From: Sphingopyxis sp.
GTDB lineage: Bacteria > Pseudomonadota > Alphaproteobacteria > Sphingomonadales > Sphingomonadaceae
Length of the DNA: 64,000 nt
Assembly: GCA_002733865.1 (NCBI GenBank)
Contig: NVXM01000028.1
Coordinates: 43,380-107,379 of the forward strand
Reading direction: 5' to 3'
Shown here in pieces: positions 17,251 to 25,059 of the stretch. A program made the position numbers and the translations under genes. A model generated the notes under the pieces. It ran no database searches. It was not told the origin of the DNA and worked only from the letters and a program-made list of their open reading frames with translations. How positions within the stretch are numbered: position 1 is the first letter of the stretch; each line of letters begins with the position of its first letter.

Positions 17251-17317
17251 GTTTGTCCTGAGCTTGTCGAAGGACATGTCAGGCCGATAGGTGCACTTCG
17301 ACAGGCTCAGTGCGAAC
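17251..17317. repeat. REP-like inverted pair (CCTGAGCTTGTCGAAGG type)
   Basis: gtttgtcctgagcttgtcga (17251-17270) and a near reverse complement (17294-17317, cacttcgacaggctcag...) face each other about 18 nt apart. This intergenic motif is widespread in sphingomonads; another degenerate copy lies at 21680. It can fold into a hairpin in RNA. Confidence 0.75.
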
Positions 17318-17358
17318 GGTGTGGTGGGGCGGGATTGTGAATTTGCGCCCCACCGGTT

Positions 17359-17437
17359 CGTCATCCTGAACTTGGTTTAGGATCCCGCAAGGCAGGCGCG
17401 CAATCCGAAGGGATCCTGAAACGAGTTCAGGATGACG
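17359..17437. repeat. 27-bp inverted repeat around a 25-nt spacer
   Basis: The left arm 17359-17385 (cgtcatcctgaact...ggatcc) and the right arm 17411-17437 are reverse complements over 27 nt, with differences confined to the centre. A second type of REP-like element common between genes in alphaproteobacteria. Together with the element at 17251, it fills the gap 17179-17536 between two divergent genes. Confidence 0.8.
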
Positions 17438-17536
17438 AGTCTGGTGTTTGGGTTGACCAGCTCCCTGACCCACCAATGCCGATTGCATTCGGACTCCATC
17501 TGCGCAACACTCTCCCGACAAAGGGAGAGAGATGCA

Positions 17537-17968
17537 ATGACCGATCTGGAACAGCGGCGCCTGAAAATCGTGCGCGACCATATGGCGTTGGAGATTACCC
17601 ATGAATGGGACGCGGTGATCGATACGTTCGAGCATCCGCGCTACGAGCTCTACGGCAATGGCGCGGTGTTCGACGGCGAGGAAGCGGTGCGCGCCTATTT
17701 CGCGCTGTCGCGCACGCCCTTTCCTGACCAGGCCAATGAAGTGATCGCGATCGGCGCGGCGGGCGAGCATGTCGTGCTGGTCGAATTCTGGCTGACCGGC
17801 ACCCATCTGGGGCCGCTGACCGTCGGCGGGACGGTGGTCGAGCCGACCGGCAAGAGCTTTCGGGTGCGGATGGCGGCGAGCTTTGAATTTGCGCCGGGGA
17901 CGGACCGGATCGTATGCGAGCGGGCTTATTTTAGTGAGGGGTTGATTGCGAAGGAGTTGGGGTTGTGA
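17537..17968 (+). CDS. SnoaL-like (NTF2 fold) protein
   Basis: A 143-aa protein of the SnoaL/NTF2-like alpha+beta barrel superfamily: an N-terminal helix (LEQRRLKIVRDHMALEI), then DAVIDTFEHPRYELYG, GEEAVRAYFALSR, and paired strands VVLVEFWLTGTHLGPL and FRVRMAASFEF. GTHLG resembles ester-cyclase-like members. Function not predictable. GGGAGAGA lies upstream of the ATG at 17537. The frame stays open from 17432, but that part is inside the inverted repeat. Confidence 0.8.
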   Translation: MTDLEQRRLKIVRDHMALEITHEWDAVIDTFEHPRYELYGNGAVFDGEEAVRAYFALSRTPFPDQANEVIAIGAAGEHVVLVEFWLTGTHLGPLTVGGTVVEPTGKSFRVRMAASFEFAPGTDRIVCERAYFSEGLIAKELGL

Positions 17969-18045
17969 GGCCGAGTGAAATCGCGCTATAAAATGCTTTC
18001 GGGCTCATCAAATGCCATCTCCCTTCCGCCACCCGAGGAAATTAT

Positions 18046-19341
18046 ATGAAGCTCTCTTCTCTGACCACAAGCCTGATGGTGATTTTCCTGTTTTTGGCAA
18101 CCGCGCACGGTCAGGCCAAAGGCGAAGAAAGTGACGCCCCGACGGTGACGATCGTTCGCGCCGCACATCTTGTTGATGTCCGCAGTGGCAAGTTACGCCA
18201 CAATGTGGCGGTCGTTGTTGAAGGCACCAAGGTTCGGTCGATCGAGACTGGTGATTTTCCACACCCGACCGCCAATGTGATCGATCTTGGCAATGTCACC
18301 CTGATGCCGGGGCTGATAGATGCCCACACCCACTTGCTGCACCAATATGACCGGGAGCGGGGAAATGACGATGCCAACCGGATACTCGAGATAGTCGAGA
18401 TGAGTGGTGCGGCCAGAGCCCTGCTCGGGGCGAAGAATGCCCGCGACATGCTGGAAGCGGGTTTCACCACTGTGCGCGACCTGGGGAATTCCGGTGTTAA
18501 CAACGACGTGGCGTTGCGCGATGCGATCAACAAGGGATGGGTTGAAGGGCCGCGCATGTTCGTTTCCACACGCGCCCTGGCCCCCGTTGGCGGGCAGTTC
18601 GGCGGTCTTGAGAGCGTGGCATTGCCACTTGTGGAGCGCGAATATGTGCAGATCGACGGCCCTGATCAGGCACGGAAAGCGGTGCGACAGGCAATCTATG
18701 CCGGCGCCGACTGGATCAAGGTCATCGTCAATTCGGGCCCGCTGATGCTGTCATCGGCGGAGATGGAAGCGATCGTCGATGAAGCGCACCGCGCCGGAAT
18801 CCGCGTCGCCGCGCACGCGACGAAGGGCGACCGGGCGGCGATGATTGCAGCGAGAGCAGGGGTCGATTCAATAGAGCATGGCTATACGATTTCCGATGCG
18901 GTGCTGTCGGTGATGATCCAGAAGGCTATCGTTCTGGTGCCAACCGATAGTGATCGCGCGGACCATCACAAGGCGCGCATAAGGCGCTCGGTAGCTGCCG
19001 GCGTTCCGATCGCCATCGGATCCGACCGCTATTACAAGGTGCCCGGCCTGACCCGGGGCGAAGAAGCGGCACAGATGTATGGACGCTATATAGATTCGGG
19101 GATGTCGAATCTGGAGGTCCTGCGATCGGCAACGCTGGTGCCGGGGCGTCTGCTCGATCCGGAGGGAATGCTGGGTACGATTGAAGCGGGCGCAAACGCG
19201 GATATCATCGCGGTCGCGGGCAATCCGCTCGAGGACATAGGCGTCCTGGAGCATGTCGGCTTTGTGATGAAGGACGGCGCAGTGATCACCAATCATCTAG
19301 CGCCAGAAAAACTGCCTTCCGCGCACAAAAAACGCGAGTGA
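18046..19341 (+). CDS. exported metal-dependent amidohydrolase
   Basis: A 431-aa amidohydrolase-superfamily enzyme with a signal peptide (MKLSSLTTSLMVIFLFLA, cleavage near GQA), so likely periplasmic. The metal ligands are visible: HTH in LIDAHTHLLH, a Lys in ADWIKVIV, His in RVAAHATKG and SIEHGY, and an Asp in AIGSDRYY. The layout matches the prolidase/imidazolonepropionase-like group (Xaa-Pro dipeptidase-like) that acts on peptides or organophosphates. Substrate unproven. Alone on its strand; followed by the three-way-junction motif. Confidence 0.88.
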   Translation: MKLSSLTTSLMVIFLFLATAHGQAKGEESDAPTVTIVRAAHLVDVRSGKLRHNVAVVVEGTKVRSIETGDFPHPTANVIDLGNVTLMPGLIDAHTHLLHQYDRERGNDDANRILEIVEMSGAARALLGAKNARDMLEAGFTTVRDLGNSGVNNDVALRDAINKGWVEGPRMFVSTRALAPVGGQFGGLESVALPLVEREYVQIDGPDQARKAVRQAIYAGADWIKVIVNSGPLMLSSAEMEAIVDEAHRAGIRVAAHATKGDRAAMIAARAGVDSIEHGYTISDAVLSVMIQKAIVLVPTDSDRADHHKARIRRSVAAGVPIAIGSDRYYKVPGLTRGEEAAQMYGRYIDSGMSNLEVLRSATLVPGRLLDPEGMLGTIEAGANADIIAVAGNPLEDIGVLEHVGFVMKDGAVITNHLAPEKLPSAHKKRE

Positions 19342-19414
19342 TGCCGCCGATTAGCTCCTATTGATGGCCAGTTTCCGAGCATCACACATCGGCGACGCGT
19401 TACCCCAACCCAGC

Positions 19415-19472
19415 TCGATGTGAAACGTCCCCCGGACGTTTCAGGTTCGTCTGGGAGACGAACCGACATCGA
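19415..19472. other. perfect three-way-junction (T-shaped) inverted repeat
   Basis: 58 nt that fold completely: outer stem TCGATGT (19415-19421) with ACATCGA (19466-19472); arm 1 GAAACGTCC / GGACGTTTC with a CCC loop (19422-19442); arm 2 GGTTCGTC / GACGAACC with a TGGGA loop (19444-19464). Only one base at the arm 1-arm 2 join and one before the outer stem are unpaired. It lies between the amidohydrolase and higA 3' ends. No T-run, so not a standard terminator. Confidence 0.8.
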
Positions 19473-19501
19473 ACTCCGGAAGGGGAGAGGCTATAGGCGT
19501 T

Positions 19502-19810
19502 TCACGCCGCCTCCAGCCGCGGGATCGCATCCAGCGCGTCGCCGAGTTCGCGTTCGGCGATCTTTAGGTCGTAGCGGCCTTGCATCTTCAGCCAGATTTC
19601 CGGACCATTGCCGCACAGCTTGCCGATCCGCATCGCCATCTGGGCGGTGACGGGCTGTTTCTCGTTCAGGATATCGTAGAGCGTCTGGCGCGAAATGCCG
19701 AGCAGGCGGGCAATTTCCGTCTTGGGGCGCCCCAGCGCGGGGAGCACATCCTCCCGCAGGATTTCGCCGGGGTGAACCGGGCGCATATTCTTGAGCATCG
19801 AACCAGCCAT
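19502..19810 (-). CDS. higA: HigA-type antitoxin
   Basis: A 102-aa protein with the VapI/HigA signature: MRPVHPGEILREDVL, the Xre-type helix-turn-helix (EIARLLGISRQTLYDILNE) and WLKMQGRYDLKIAE. In the family it neutralises the upstream toxin and represses the operon by binding its promoter. The ATG at 19810 overlaps the toxin stop (TAATG), so translation is coupled; an internal start at 19798 is possible. Confidence 0.92.
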   Translation of the reverse strand: MAGSMLKNMRPVHPGEILREDVLPALGRPKTEIARLLGISRQTLYDILNEKQPVTAQMAMRIGKLCGNGPEIWLKMQGRYDLKIAERELGDALDAIPRLEAA

Positions 19811-20088
19811 TAGTGATAATCCTCCAGGTCAACATCGATGGCATCTGCGCCATCCCAGCCAAATGCAATCCGCCAGTTGCCCGACGCATCAACCGCATAG
19901 CGATCTTTGTCCCGGCCTTTCAGGCCATGGAAACGCCAGCCCGGCACGTTCATTTCCTCTGGCATTGTCGCCTCATCGAGCTGTTCCAATATGCGTTCCA
20001 CACGAACCACATTTGGGACACTCAACTTTGACAGGTCGCCGTGCAGTACCATGCGTTTGAGCGCTTTGCTACGGAATGAGCGGATCAT
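19810..20088 (-). CDS. higB: HigB-type toxin (RelE fold)
   Basis: A 92-aa RelE/HigB-family protein, an mRNA interferase that in the family cleaves ribosome-bound mRNA. It starts MIRSFRSKALKRMV and has LHGLKG-like WRFHGLKGRDKDRYAVDAS and NWRIAF, the typical C-terminal strand with catalytic basic and aromatic residues. It is the first gene of the toxin-antitoxin operon, with the toxin upstream of the antitoxin, as usual for HigBA. Confidence 0.9.
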   Translation of the reverse strand: MIRSFRSKALKRMVLHGDLSKLSVPNVVRVERILEQLDEATMPEEMNVPGWRFHGLKGRDKDRYAVDASGNWRIAFGWDGADAIDVDLEDYH

Positions 20089-20248
20089 GGCTGTAAGTTA
20101 TTGCCTTACAATATCGATGTCAAGCGGTGGCCGCTACTATCAATGTCCGCACCGTTCGCTGCCCGGTGCAGATGCGGTTTCCAAAATCCCGCGATTTTGG
20201 TATCTCTGGCTCCGTCATCAATGATCCTATCGCGCAGGAGGCAACACC

Positions 20249-20698
20249 ATGAACACCACCCCCACAACCCAACGCCAAGGCCACTGCCTCTGCGGCGCCA
20301 TCACCATCACCGCCAAGCAAGCCGCCAGCCATGTCGATGCCTGTCATTGCCGGACCTGCCGGCGCTGGGGTGGTGGGCCGTTTGTCGAGATTGACTGCGG
20401 GATTGATGTGGTGATCGACGGGGCGGAGAATATGACCGTCTACAGCTCGTCCGAATGGGCGGAGCGGGCGTTTTGTTCGGCTTGCGGTTCGCATCTGTTT
20501 TACCGGCTGAAAGACAGCGGCGAGCATATGGTCTGCGCCGGGCTGTTTGATGAGGCGACCGACAAGGATGAGGGCCTGCGCCTGAAGCGGCAGGTGTTTA
20601 TTGACGAGAAGCCCGGCTATTACGCCTTTGCCGGGGACAGCGAGACGCTGACCGGGGCGGAGCTGTTCGCGATGATCGAGGCGGCGCAGCAGGACTGA
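20249..20698 (+). CDS. GFA-family (CENP-V/GFA) zinc protein
   Basis: A 149-aa protein of the glutathione-dependent formaldehyde-activating/CENP-V family. The zinc-binding cysteines are all visible: GHCLCGAI, CHCRTCRRW and FCSACGSHL. In well-studied members the fold binds glutathione adducts, but most paralogues have no proven substrate. The start MNTTPTTQ has AGGAGG upstream (gcaggaggcaacaccATG). No obvious partner gene. Confidence 0.9.
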   Translation: MNTTPTTQRQGHCLCGAITITAKQAASHVDACHCRTCRRWGGGPFVEIDCGIDVVIDGAENMTVYSSSEWAERAFCSACGSHLFYRLKDSGEHMVCAGLFDEATDKDEGLRLKRQVFIDEKPGYYAFAGDSETLTGAELFAMIEAAQQD

Positions 20699-20713
20699 CC
20701 GCAGCGGCGGGCC

Positions 20714-21040
20714 TCAGCGCTGCTGCAGCTGCCGCATCCGGATCAGCAGATAGAGCGCAAAGCCCACGGCGACGCCCGGTATCAGGCCGAGCAGGATGCA
20801 CAGCCAGCCATGGCGGATGCCGCGGCTGTGGCGCTCGTGCAGGATCCAGGCGGCGAGGATCAGCCAGCAGGCCAATACATCGGCGGAATAGCCGCTGGCA
20901 TAGGGATTGACGAAACTGGCGGCAAAGGCAGCCGGCACATCCGGATCGGCGATCAGTGGCGGCAGCACCACTGCGCCAAAGACCAGCAGGAACGCCGCGG
21001 CGGCACCGATGATGACGATTTTGAATATGGTTTCGGTCAT
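20714..21040 (-). CDS. DUF2834-like membrane protein
   Basis: A 108-aa protein with three membrane helices (residues about 4-28, 50-66 and 80-101) and the motif CWLILAAWILHE, consistent with DUF2834 or a close relative. GGGGGA precedes the ATG at 21040; the upstream frame to 21088 lacks support. Function unknown. Confidence 0.7.
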   Translation of the reverse strand: MTETIFKIVIIGAAAAFLLVFGAVVLPPLIADPDVPAAFAASFVNPYASGYSADVLACWLILAAWILHERHSRGIRHGWLCILLGLIPGVAVGFALYLLIRMRQLQQR

Positions 21041-21294
21041 GAAATCCCCCCTGATGCGGAGAATGCCACGGTCGGCGGCGCTTTGCATCTGTTAATCTGT
21101 GGGCTTGCTGGCGGCGGCGGGGGATCGCTGTGCAGACTGCTCGATATGGGCAAGCGGCAGAGCGTTTTTATTCAGCGCCAAAATGTTCTGACGGTGGGAA
21201 CAAAAGGCCCGTTCGTGCTTTGATAGTCTGTGCAGGCACCAACGCTTGCATCCCCCAAGGGTCGGACAACCGGCCAAACAGAAGGAGCATGGAC

Positions 21295-21465
21295 ATGGGC
21301 GAACTGACAGACAAAGTAAAAGGCAATGTGAACGAAGCGGTTGGCAAGGCCAAACAGAAGAGCGATGATCCCGAAACCCAAGCCGAAGGCAAGGGCCAGG
21401 AAACCAAGGGCAAGGCCCAGCAGGTCAAAGGCGAAGTCAAGGGCGCTCTCGGCGACGACATCTAA
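21295..21465 (+). CDS. CsbD-family stress protein
   Basis: A 56-aa, very hydrophilic protein starting MGELTDKVKGNVNEAVGKAK and built from KGxxxEAxGKAK-type segments, as in CsbD. CsbD is induced by the general stress response in Bacillus and is common in alphaproteobacteria under EcfG control; the biochemical role is unknown. GAAGGAG lies 7 nt before the ATG at 21295; the ATG at 21289 is too close to it. A strong terminator follows. Confidence 0.9.
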   Translation: MGELTDKVKGNVNEAVGKAKQKSDDPETQAEGKGQETKGKAQQVKGEVKGALGDDI

Positions 21466-21523
21466 ATACGCTCCCTGAACCAGGCGCTGCCCTCCCCCAA
21501 CCCTCCATCGCAGCGCCAACCAG

Positions 21524-21556
21524 AAAGCCGCCCCTTTATCGGGGCGGCTTTTTTTT
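21524..21556 (+). terminator. rho-independent terminator after csbD-like gene
   Basis: 11-bp stem aaagccgcccc / ggggcggcttt with a 6-nt loop (tttatc) and an eight-T tail. Confidence 0.92.
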
Positions 21557-21598
21557 GTTTTGGGGGAAGTTGGGTGGACTAGCCGTTATTGCGCTGCA

Positions 21599-21782
21599 GA
21601 CGCCTGCCGTTGACCTGCGGTCGTCTTCGACTCTTCAAGCTCAGGGCGAGCGGGTGGATTGACAGGAGGCAGGCGCACGGTTCGTGCTGAGCTTGTCGAA
21701 GCATATTGGGATAGGGACCGCGCCTTGCGACGCCGGCTGTTGGCCTGCGGTCGTCCTTTGCTCGAAAGCCTCAGGGCGAACG
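21599..21782. repeat. tandem-spaced REP-like repeats
   Basis: A 54-nt element (21599-21652, containing acctgcggtcgtctt and tcagggcgagcgg) recurs with substitutions at 21729-21782 (gcctgcggtcgtcctt ... tcagggcgaacgg). Between them, 21680-21702 is a ctgagcttgtcgaagc unit in opposite orientation. The same family as the element at 17251. Confidence 0.65.
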
Positions 21783-21821
21783 GCACTCTCAAACTCAAGC
21801 TAAACAGATTGAGGCGGCGTT

Positions 21822-22439
21822 TTAGGAACAGGCCTCAACATAGGCGAGCGTGGGCATCGTGCCGACGTGGATCTGACTGACTTTGCCGTCGCCGTCGATC
21901 TCGAAGCGCAGCGCGGACTCGCCGCTTTTCGCATTGGGCGCGGTCAGATATTTGCCGGGGGCGTCGATATAATGGTGCGGCGTTGCCGGAAACGCGAAAT
22001 AGTCTTTCACCTCGGCCTCTGTCGCACCGGGGCCAATGCCCTCGATCAGCTTGACCTTGGAACCCTTGCCGATCGAGATGCGGCGGACCTTGCCGCCCTC
22101 GACGATGGCATAGGCACCGTCATAATCGGGCGAGGAAAGCACCAGACAGGTGTCGGAGGCCTGCGCGCCGCGCACCGCCCAGCTGCTGCCTTCGGGGACC
22201 GGCTTGCCGATCCGCAGATCGCCGAGACCGGCGAGAGTCAGAATATTGGGGGAAGCGGCGTCCTTGTCGGCGGGAGCAGGCTTTTCGGGTGCGGTATTGT
22301 CCGGTGCTGTCGCCTGGTCTTCCTCGGGCTGGGCCGGGGTTGTGGTCTCCGTATCCTCCGCCGGTTCGGCGTCGGGCGAGGCGTTGAAGGAACAGGCGGC
22401 CAGCAGGGCCAATGGTGCGATGGAGAGAAAATGTTTCAT
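21822..22439 (-). CDS. putative lipoprotein with acidic/proline linker
   Basis: A 205-aa protein with a lipoprotein signal (MKHFLSIAPLALLAAC, lipidation Cys at residue 16), a disordered Pro/Glu/Ala/Thr-rich linker (about residues 20-65), and a compact C-terminal domain of about 130 aa beginning LTLAGLGDLRIGKPVPEGSS. The domain pattern (one-residue-per-strand beta-rich, two Cys) resembles uncharacterised secreted proteins of sphingomonads. Convergent with the repeat region; function unknown. Confidence 0.75.
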   Translation of the reverse strand: MKHFLSIAPLALLAACSFNASPDAEPAEDTETTTPAQPEEDQATAPDNTAPEKPAPADKDAASPNILTLAGLGDLRIGKPVPEGSSWAVRGAQASDTCLVLSSPDYDGAYAIVEGGKVRRISIGKGSKVKLIEGIGPGATEAEVKDYFAFPATPHHYIDAPGKYLTAPNAKSGESALRFEIDGDGKVSQIHVGTMPTLAYVEACS

Positions 22440-22539
22440 GGTCTATTCGACTCCCTGAACAACGAAAGGTTCCGTGTCTATTGCTGGTGATAAATTTTGG
22501 TTTCTCAGCGGCAACCGCAATAGCACGCCGACCGCACCG

Positions 22540-22869
22540 TCAGCCGCCCGTGCCCAGTGCCTTGTCCGCTAGGATCGTATCCATATATGCGCGCACCTCG
22601 ACGATCTTCCCGCCGCGCATCCGGAACACGAAACAATAGGCATTGTCGTAGCGATTGCCCTCGGCGGTCTCGGCATCACCCTTCGCCAGCACCACCACAT
22701 GATCGCAGTCGGCACCGATCAGCTAAGAGATATTGCGATAGGGCCTGGCAAAGCGCGCGAACAGCGGGCAGACCAGATTGCGCTCGACCGCCGCCAGCCC
22801 GCTGGCCTGTTTCGACCATGCGCTCGAGCCCATCACCCGCCACTCGATATCCTCGGTGGAATTGATCAT
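22540..22869 (-). pseudogene. SnoaL/NTF2-like gene, truncated and TAG-interrupted
   Basis: Reading from the ATG at 22869 gives INSTEDIEWRVMGSSAWSK... to PYRNIS, then TAG (22723-22725), then in the same frame LIGADCDHVVVLAKGDAE, RYDNAYCFVFRMRGGKIVEV and ...LADKALGTGG, stop TGA at 22540. Both halves belong to one SnoaL-like domain (wound and strand order intact), so the TAG is an internal nonsense codon. The usual first helix (about 25 aa) is missing, and upstream DNA is occupied by the divergent DUF2726 gene. Most likely a decayed gene; readthrough is possible but unproven. Confidence 0.75.
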
Positions 22870-22996
22870 GGTTGGCCTCGTCTTTTTGCCATCGCAATGC
22901 GAAACCGTCGACGACCGCAAGACCAGCGCAAGTAAAGGCACAGAAATACGGGAAGCTGTTGACGGTTTGTTGACCGATTTCCGGCATGATGATGCC

Positions 22997-23635
22997 ATGC
23001 CTGCGGAAATTCTAGCGCTGATCGACAAGCCGTTGCTTTTTGTGGCCCTGCTCGCCGTGGGCGCCGTGCTGGGCATCGCGGTGGAACGGCTGGTCGAGGG
23101 GCAGAAGCGAGCCGAGCGCCGCGCATACTGGAAGGGACGCAACGGGGGCAAACGTAACTGGCGCTCTGGGTCCACCCTCAGCGGCGGCAAGACCGGATCC
23201 GCAAGCCCGGACGATATCGCCACCAGCCAGCTGGCCTGCGTGATGGGCGCCGAGTTCCGGGCGCGGCCGCTGCTCAACCGGCCCGAGGCGAAATTGTTCA
23301 AGGCGCTCGACGCCGCGGTGATCGCACGCAATCCGGGCTGGCAGGTGATGGCGCAGGTCTCGCTCGGCGAAATTCTCGCCAGCCCCGACCGGGACGCCTA
23401 TGGCGCGGTCAATGCCAAGCGCGTCGACTTCGCGCTGATGGACCCCGAGTCCCGCGTGACCCACGCGATCGAGTACCAGGGCTCGGGCCACCATCAGGGC
23501 ACAGCGGCGGCCCGCGACGCGGTGAAGAAGGAGGCGCTGCGCCGGGCGGGGATTGGCTATCATGAGGTGGTGGCCGGGCATACGACGGCGGGGGAGCTCA
23601 GGCGGCTGGTGGAGAGGTTGGTGCCCAGCAGTTAA
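22997..23635 (+). CDS. DUF2726 (restriction-endonuclease-like) protein
   Basis: A 212-aa protein: one N-terminal membrane helix (LLFVALLAVGAVLGIAV), a basic linker, then a DUF2726 domain (about residues 95-212) with RPLLNRPEAKLFKAL, QVSLGEIL, KRVDFALMDPES, IEYQGSGHH and KKEALRRAGIGYHEV. The D..E.Q pattern matches the PD-(D/E)XK nuclease-like fold of DUF2726. Role unknown; several relatives are encoded near mobile DNA. The start 22997 was chosen because upstream frame to 22778 overlaps the pseudogene. Confidence 0.8.
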   Translation: MPAEILALIDKPLLFVALLAVGAVLGIAVERLVEGQKRAERRAYWKGRNGGKRNWRSGSTLSGGKTGSASPDDIATSQLACVMGAEFRARPLLNRPEAKLFKALDAAVIARNPGWQVMAQVSLGEILASPDRDAYGAVNAKRVDFALMDPESRVTHAIEYQGSGHHQGTAAARDAVKKEALRRAGIGYHEVVAGHTTAGELRRLVERLVPSS

Positions 23636-23695
23636 GGACTTTCTCTATGCTTGCGGGCTTGCGCCGACATAGCTGCACCACCCGTCGGGCGATTG

Positions 23696-24601
23696 TCAGT
23701 CCGATATCCGCACCAGCACCCGCTGCGACGGGAGCTCGTCGCCGTGGCCGTCGCGGTAGGTTTCGCTGCGCGTCATGCGCCCCGGACCGGTGAGCGCAAA
23801 CCTGAGGGCGGACTGATGCTGTTCCTACGCGGGGTCGAGATCGGTGGCGTCGCGGAAGGCGAAGCGGATCGCCCCGTCGCTGTCCGGCACCAGCTCCAGA
23901 CGCGGCTGGTTGCCTTGCGGGCAATAGTGGGTCGCCCACAACGCGTCGCCATCGCGGTGATAGAGGGTCAGCGAATGGGGCTGGCCATTGCGTGTCCATT
24001 CCTCGACCAGCACCGATCCGTCCGCTGTGGGATAGAAACGGATCCGCAAAGCGCTCTCCGGCTTGCCTAGCGGTTGCCAGACACCCGCCAGCGTCTTGAG
24101 CCGTTCAAAGCTTGTTTCGGGATTGGGCGTAGCGGGGCCCTCGACCGGGCCGACAGGATCGTCGCGCACTTCCTCCACCTGCAGGGAACATCGGCCAAGC
24201 GCTTCGAAATAGCGGCGGCTGGCCCTCTCGTCCCCGGCGAGCGCGCGCTGCAGCTCTCGCTCGACTGTGTCGACGGGATCACGATAGGCCGGGCGGTCCA
24301 TGTCCGTCGTTCGGAAAAATTCCACCGCAAAGACGGCGTAGGGCAAGCGCAGCTCCTCGGGGAAGGCAGCCGCCGCTGCGCTGGGGAACCTGCCCTCGTC
24401 CACGGCATCGGCGTGGAAGATCCAGCGGCTGCTGCAGCGCGATACGTCCCGGTCGGTATAGACCATCGGCGCCTCCGCCTCTCCTTTAACGAAGGCTGCG
24501 GCTGCGATTTGCGGATCGAACGGCGTGCCTTCCTCCCCCGTCGCGTCCTCACCCGAAAGCGCGACCAGGGCCGCAATCAACAATCCGGTTCCGGTCAGCA
24601 T
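23696..24601 (-). pseudogene. uncharacterised exported protein interrupted by TAG near its C-terminus
   Basis: From the ATG at 24601 a 258-aa frame (signal-like MLTGTGLLIAALVALSG; SRYFEALGRCSLQVEEV; LKTLAGVWQPLGKPESALRI; EEWTRNGQPHSLTLYHRDGD; WATHYCPQGNQPRLELVPDS) ends at TAG 23825-23827. The same frame then continues for 42 codons (EQHQSALRFALTGPGRM, TRSETYRDG, LPSQRVLVRISD) to TGA at 23696. The continuation looks like the natural last strands of the domain, so the TAG probably truncates an originally longer protein. It may still be functional in the shorter form. Family name not known to me. Confidence 0.65.
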
Positions 24602-25059
24602 CGCTTCAATTATCCTCCCAATCCAATCCCCGCCGATAATGGTTGGCGGATGGCACAGCGGTTATACGCCAGTGCATGGTCCTGTGCGCCTTCTAGCGCC
24701 TTTGCGGCTTGGTGCGAGATTTTTCAATGCCTGGATGGCGCAGTTGGAGCTGGCAAGTGCCTGTGAATTGGCGATCTTGTTGACATATGAAGCCAATATG
24801 TTGAAAAAAGATGGATTGATTTAATATGAGGATGAATTAGTCTACTTTCGCCGTAATTCTATCATTGGAATAGCGTCTGTTTATGTGGGTGGAGCGGTAA
24901 GAAAAGATACATTTGTCATCGGACATTGATCTCCATTGATCCCACTTGTAATGTTGGAAAACTCTCACTAATTGAGGCATGGTACGTCCAATTGATGGAG
25001 CGTTTGAGGGATTACAGAAAGCAGGATTTGACATTTGCAAAAATTCTTAAGGTTCTTTG
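24602..25059. other. AT-rich intergenic region, left flank of cassette
   Basis: 458 nt. Base composition changes around 24740-24830 to clearly AT-richer DNA that continues to about 27050. A 67-codon minus-strand frame (24837-25040) and a 29-codon plus-strand frame (24737-24826) exist, but neither resembles a known protein. It probably carries the promoter of the three-gene cassette. Confidence 0.5.

Noticed and set aside
24737..24826. 29-codon plus-strand frame before the cassette
   Set aside because: Too short and without ribosome-binding site or similarity to support a gene.
24837..25040. 67-aa minus-strand frame in the AT-rich region
   Set aside because: No recognisable domain, poor start context, and divergent position only; could be chance in low-GC DNA.
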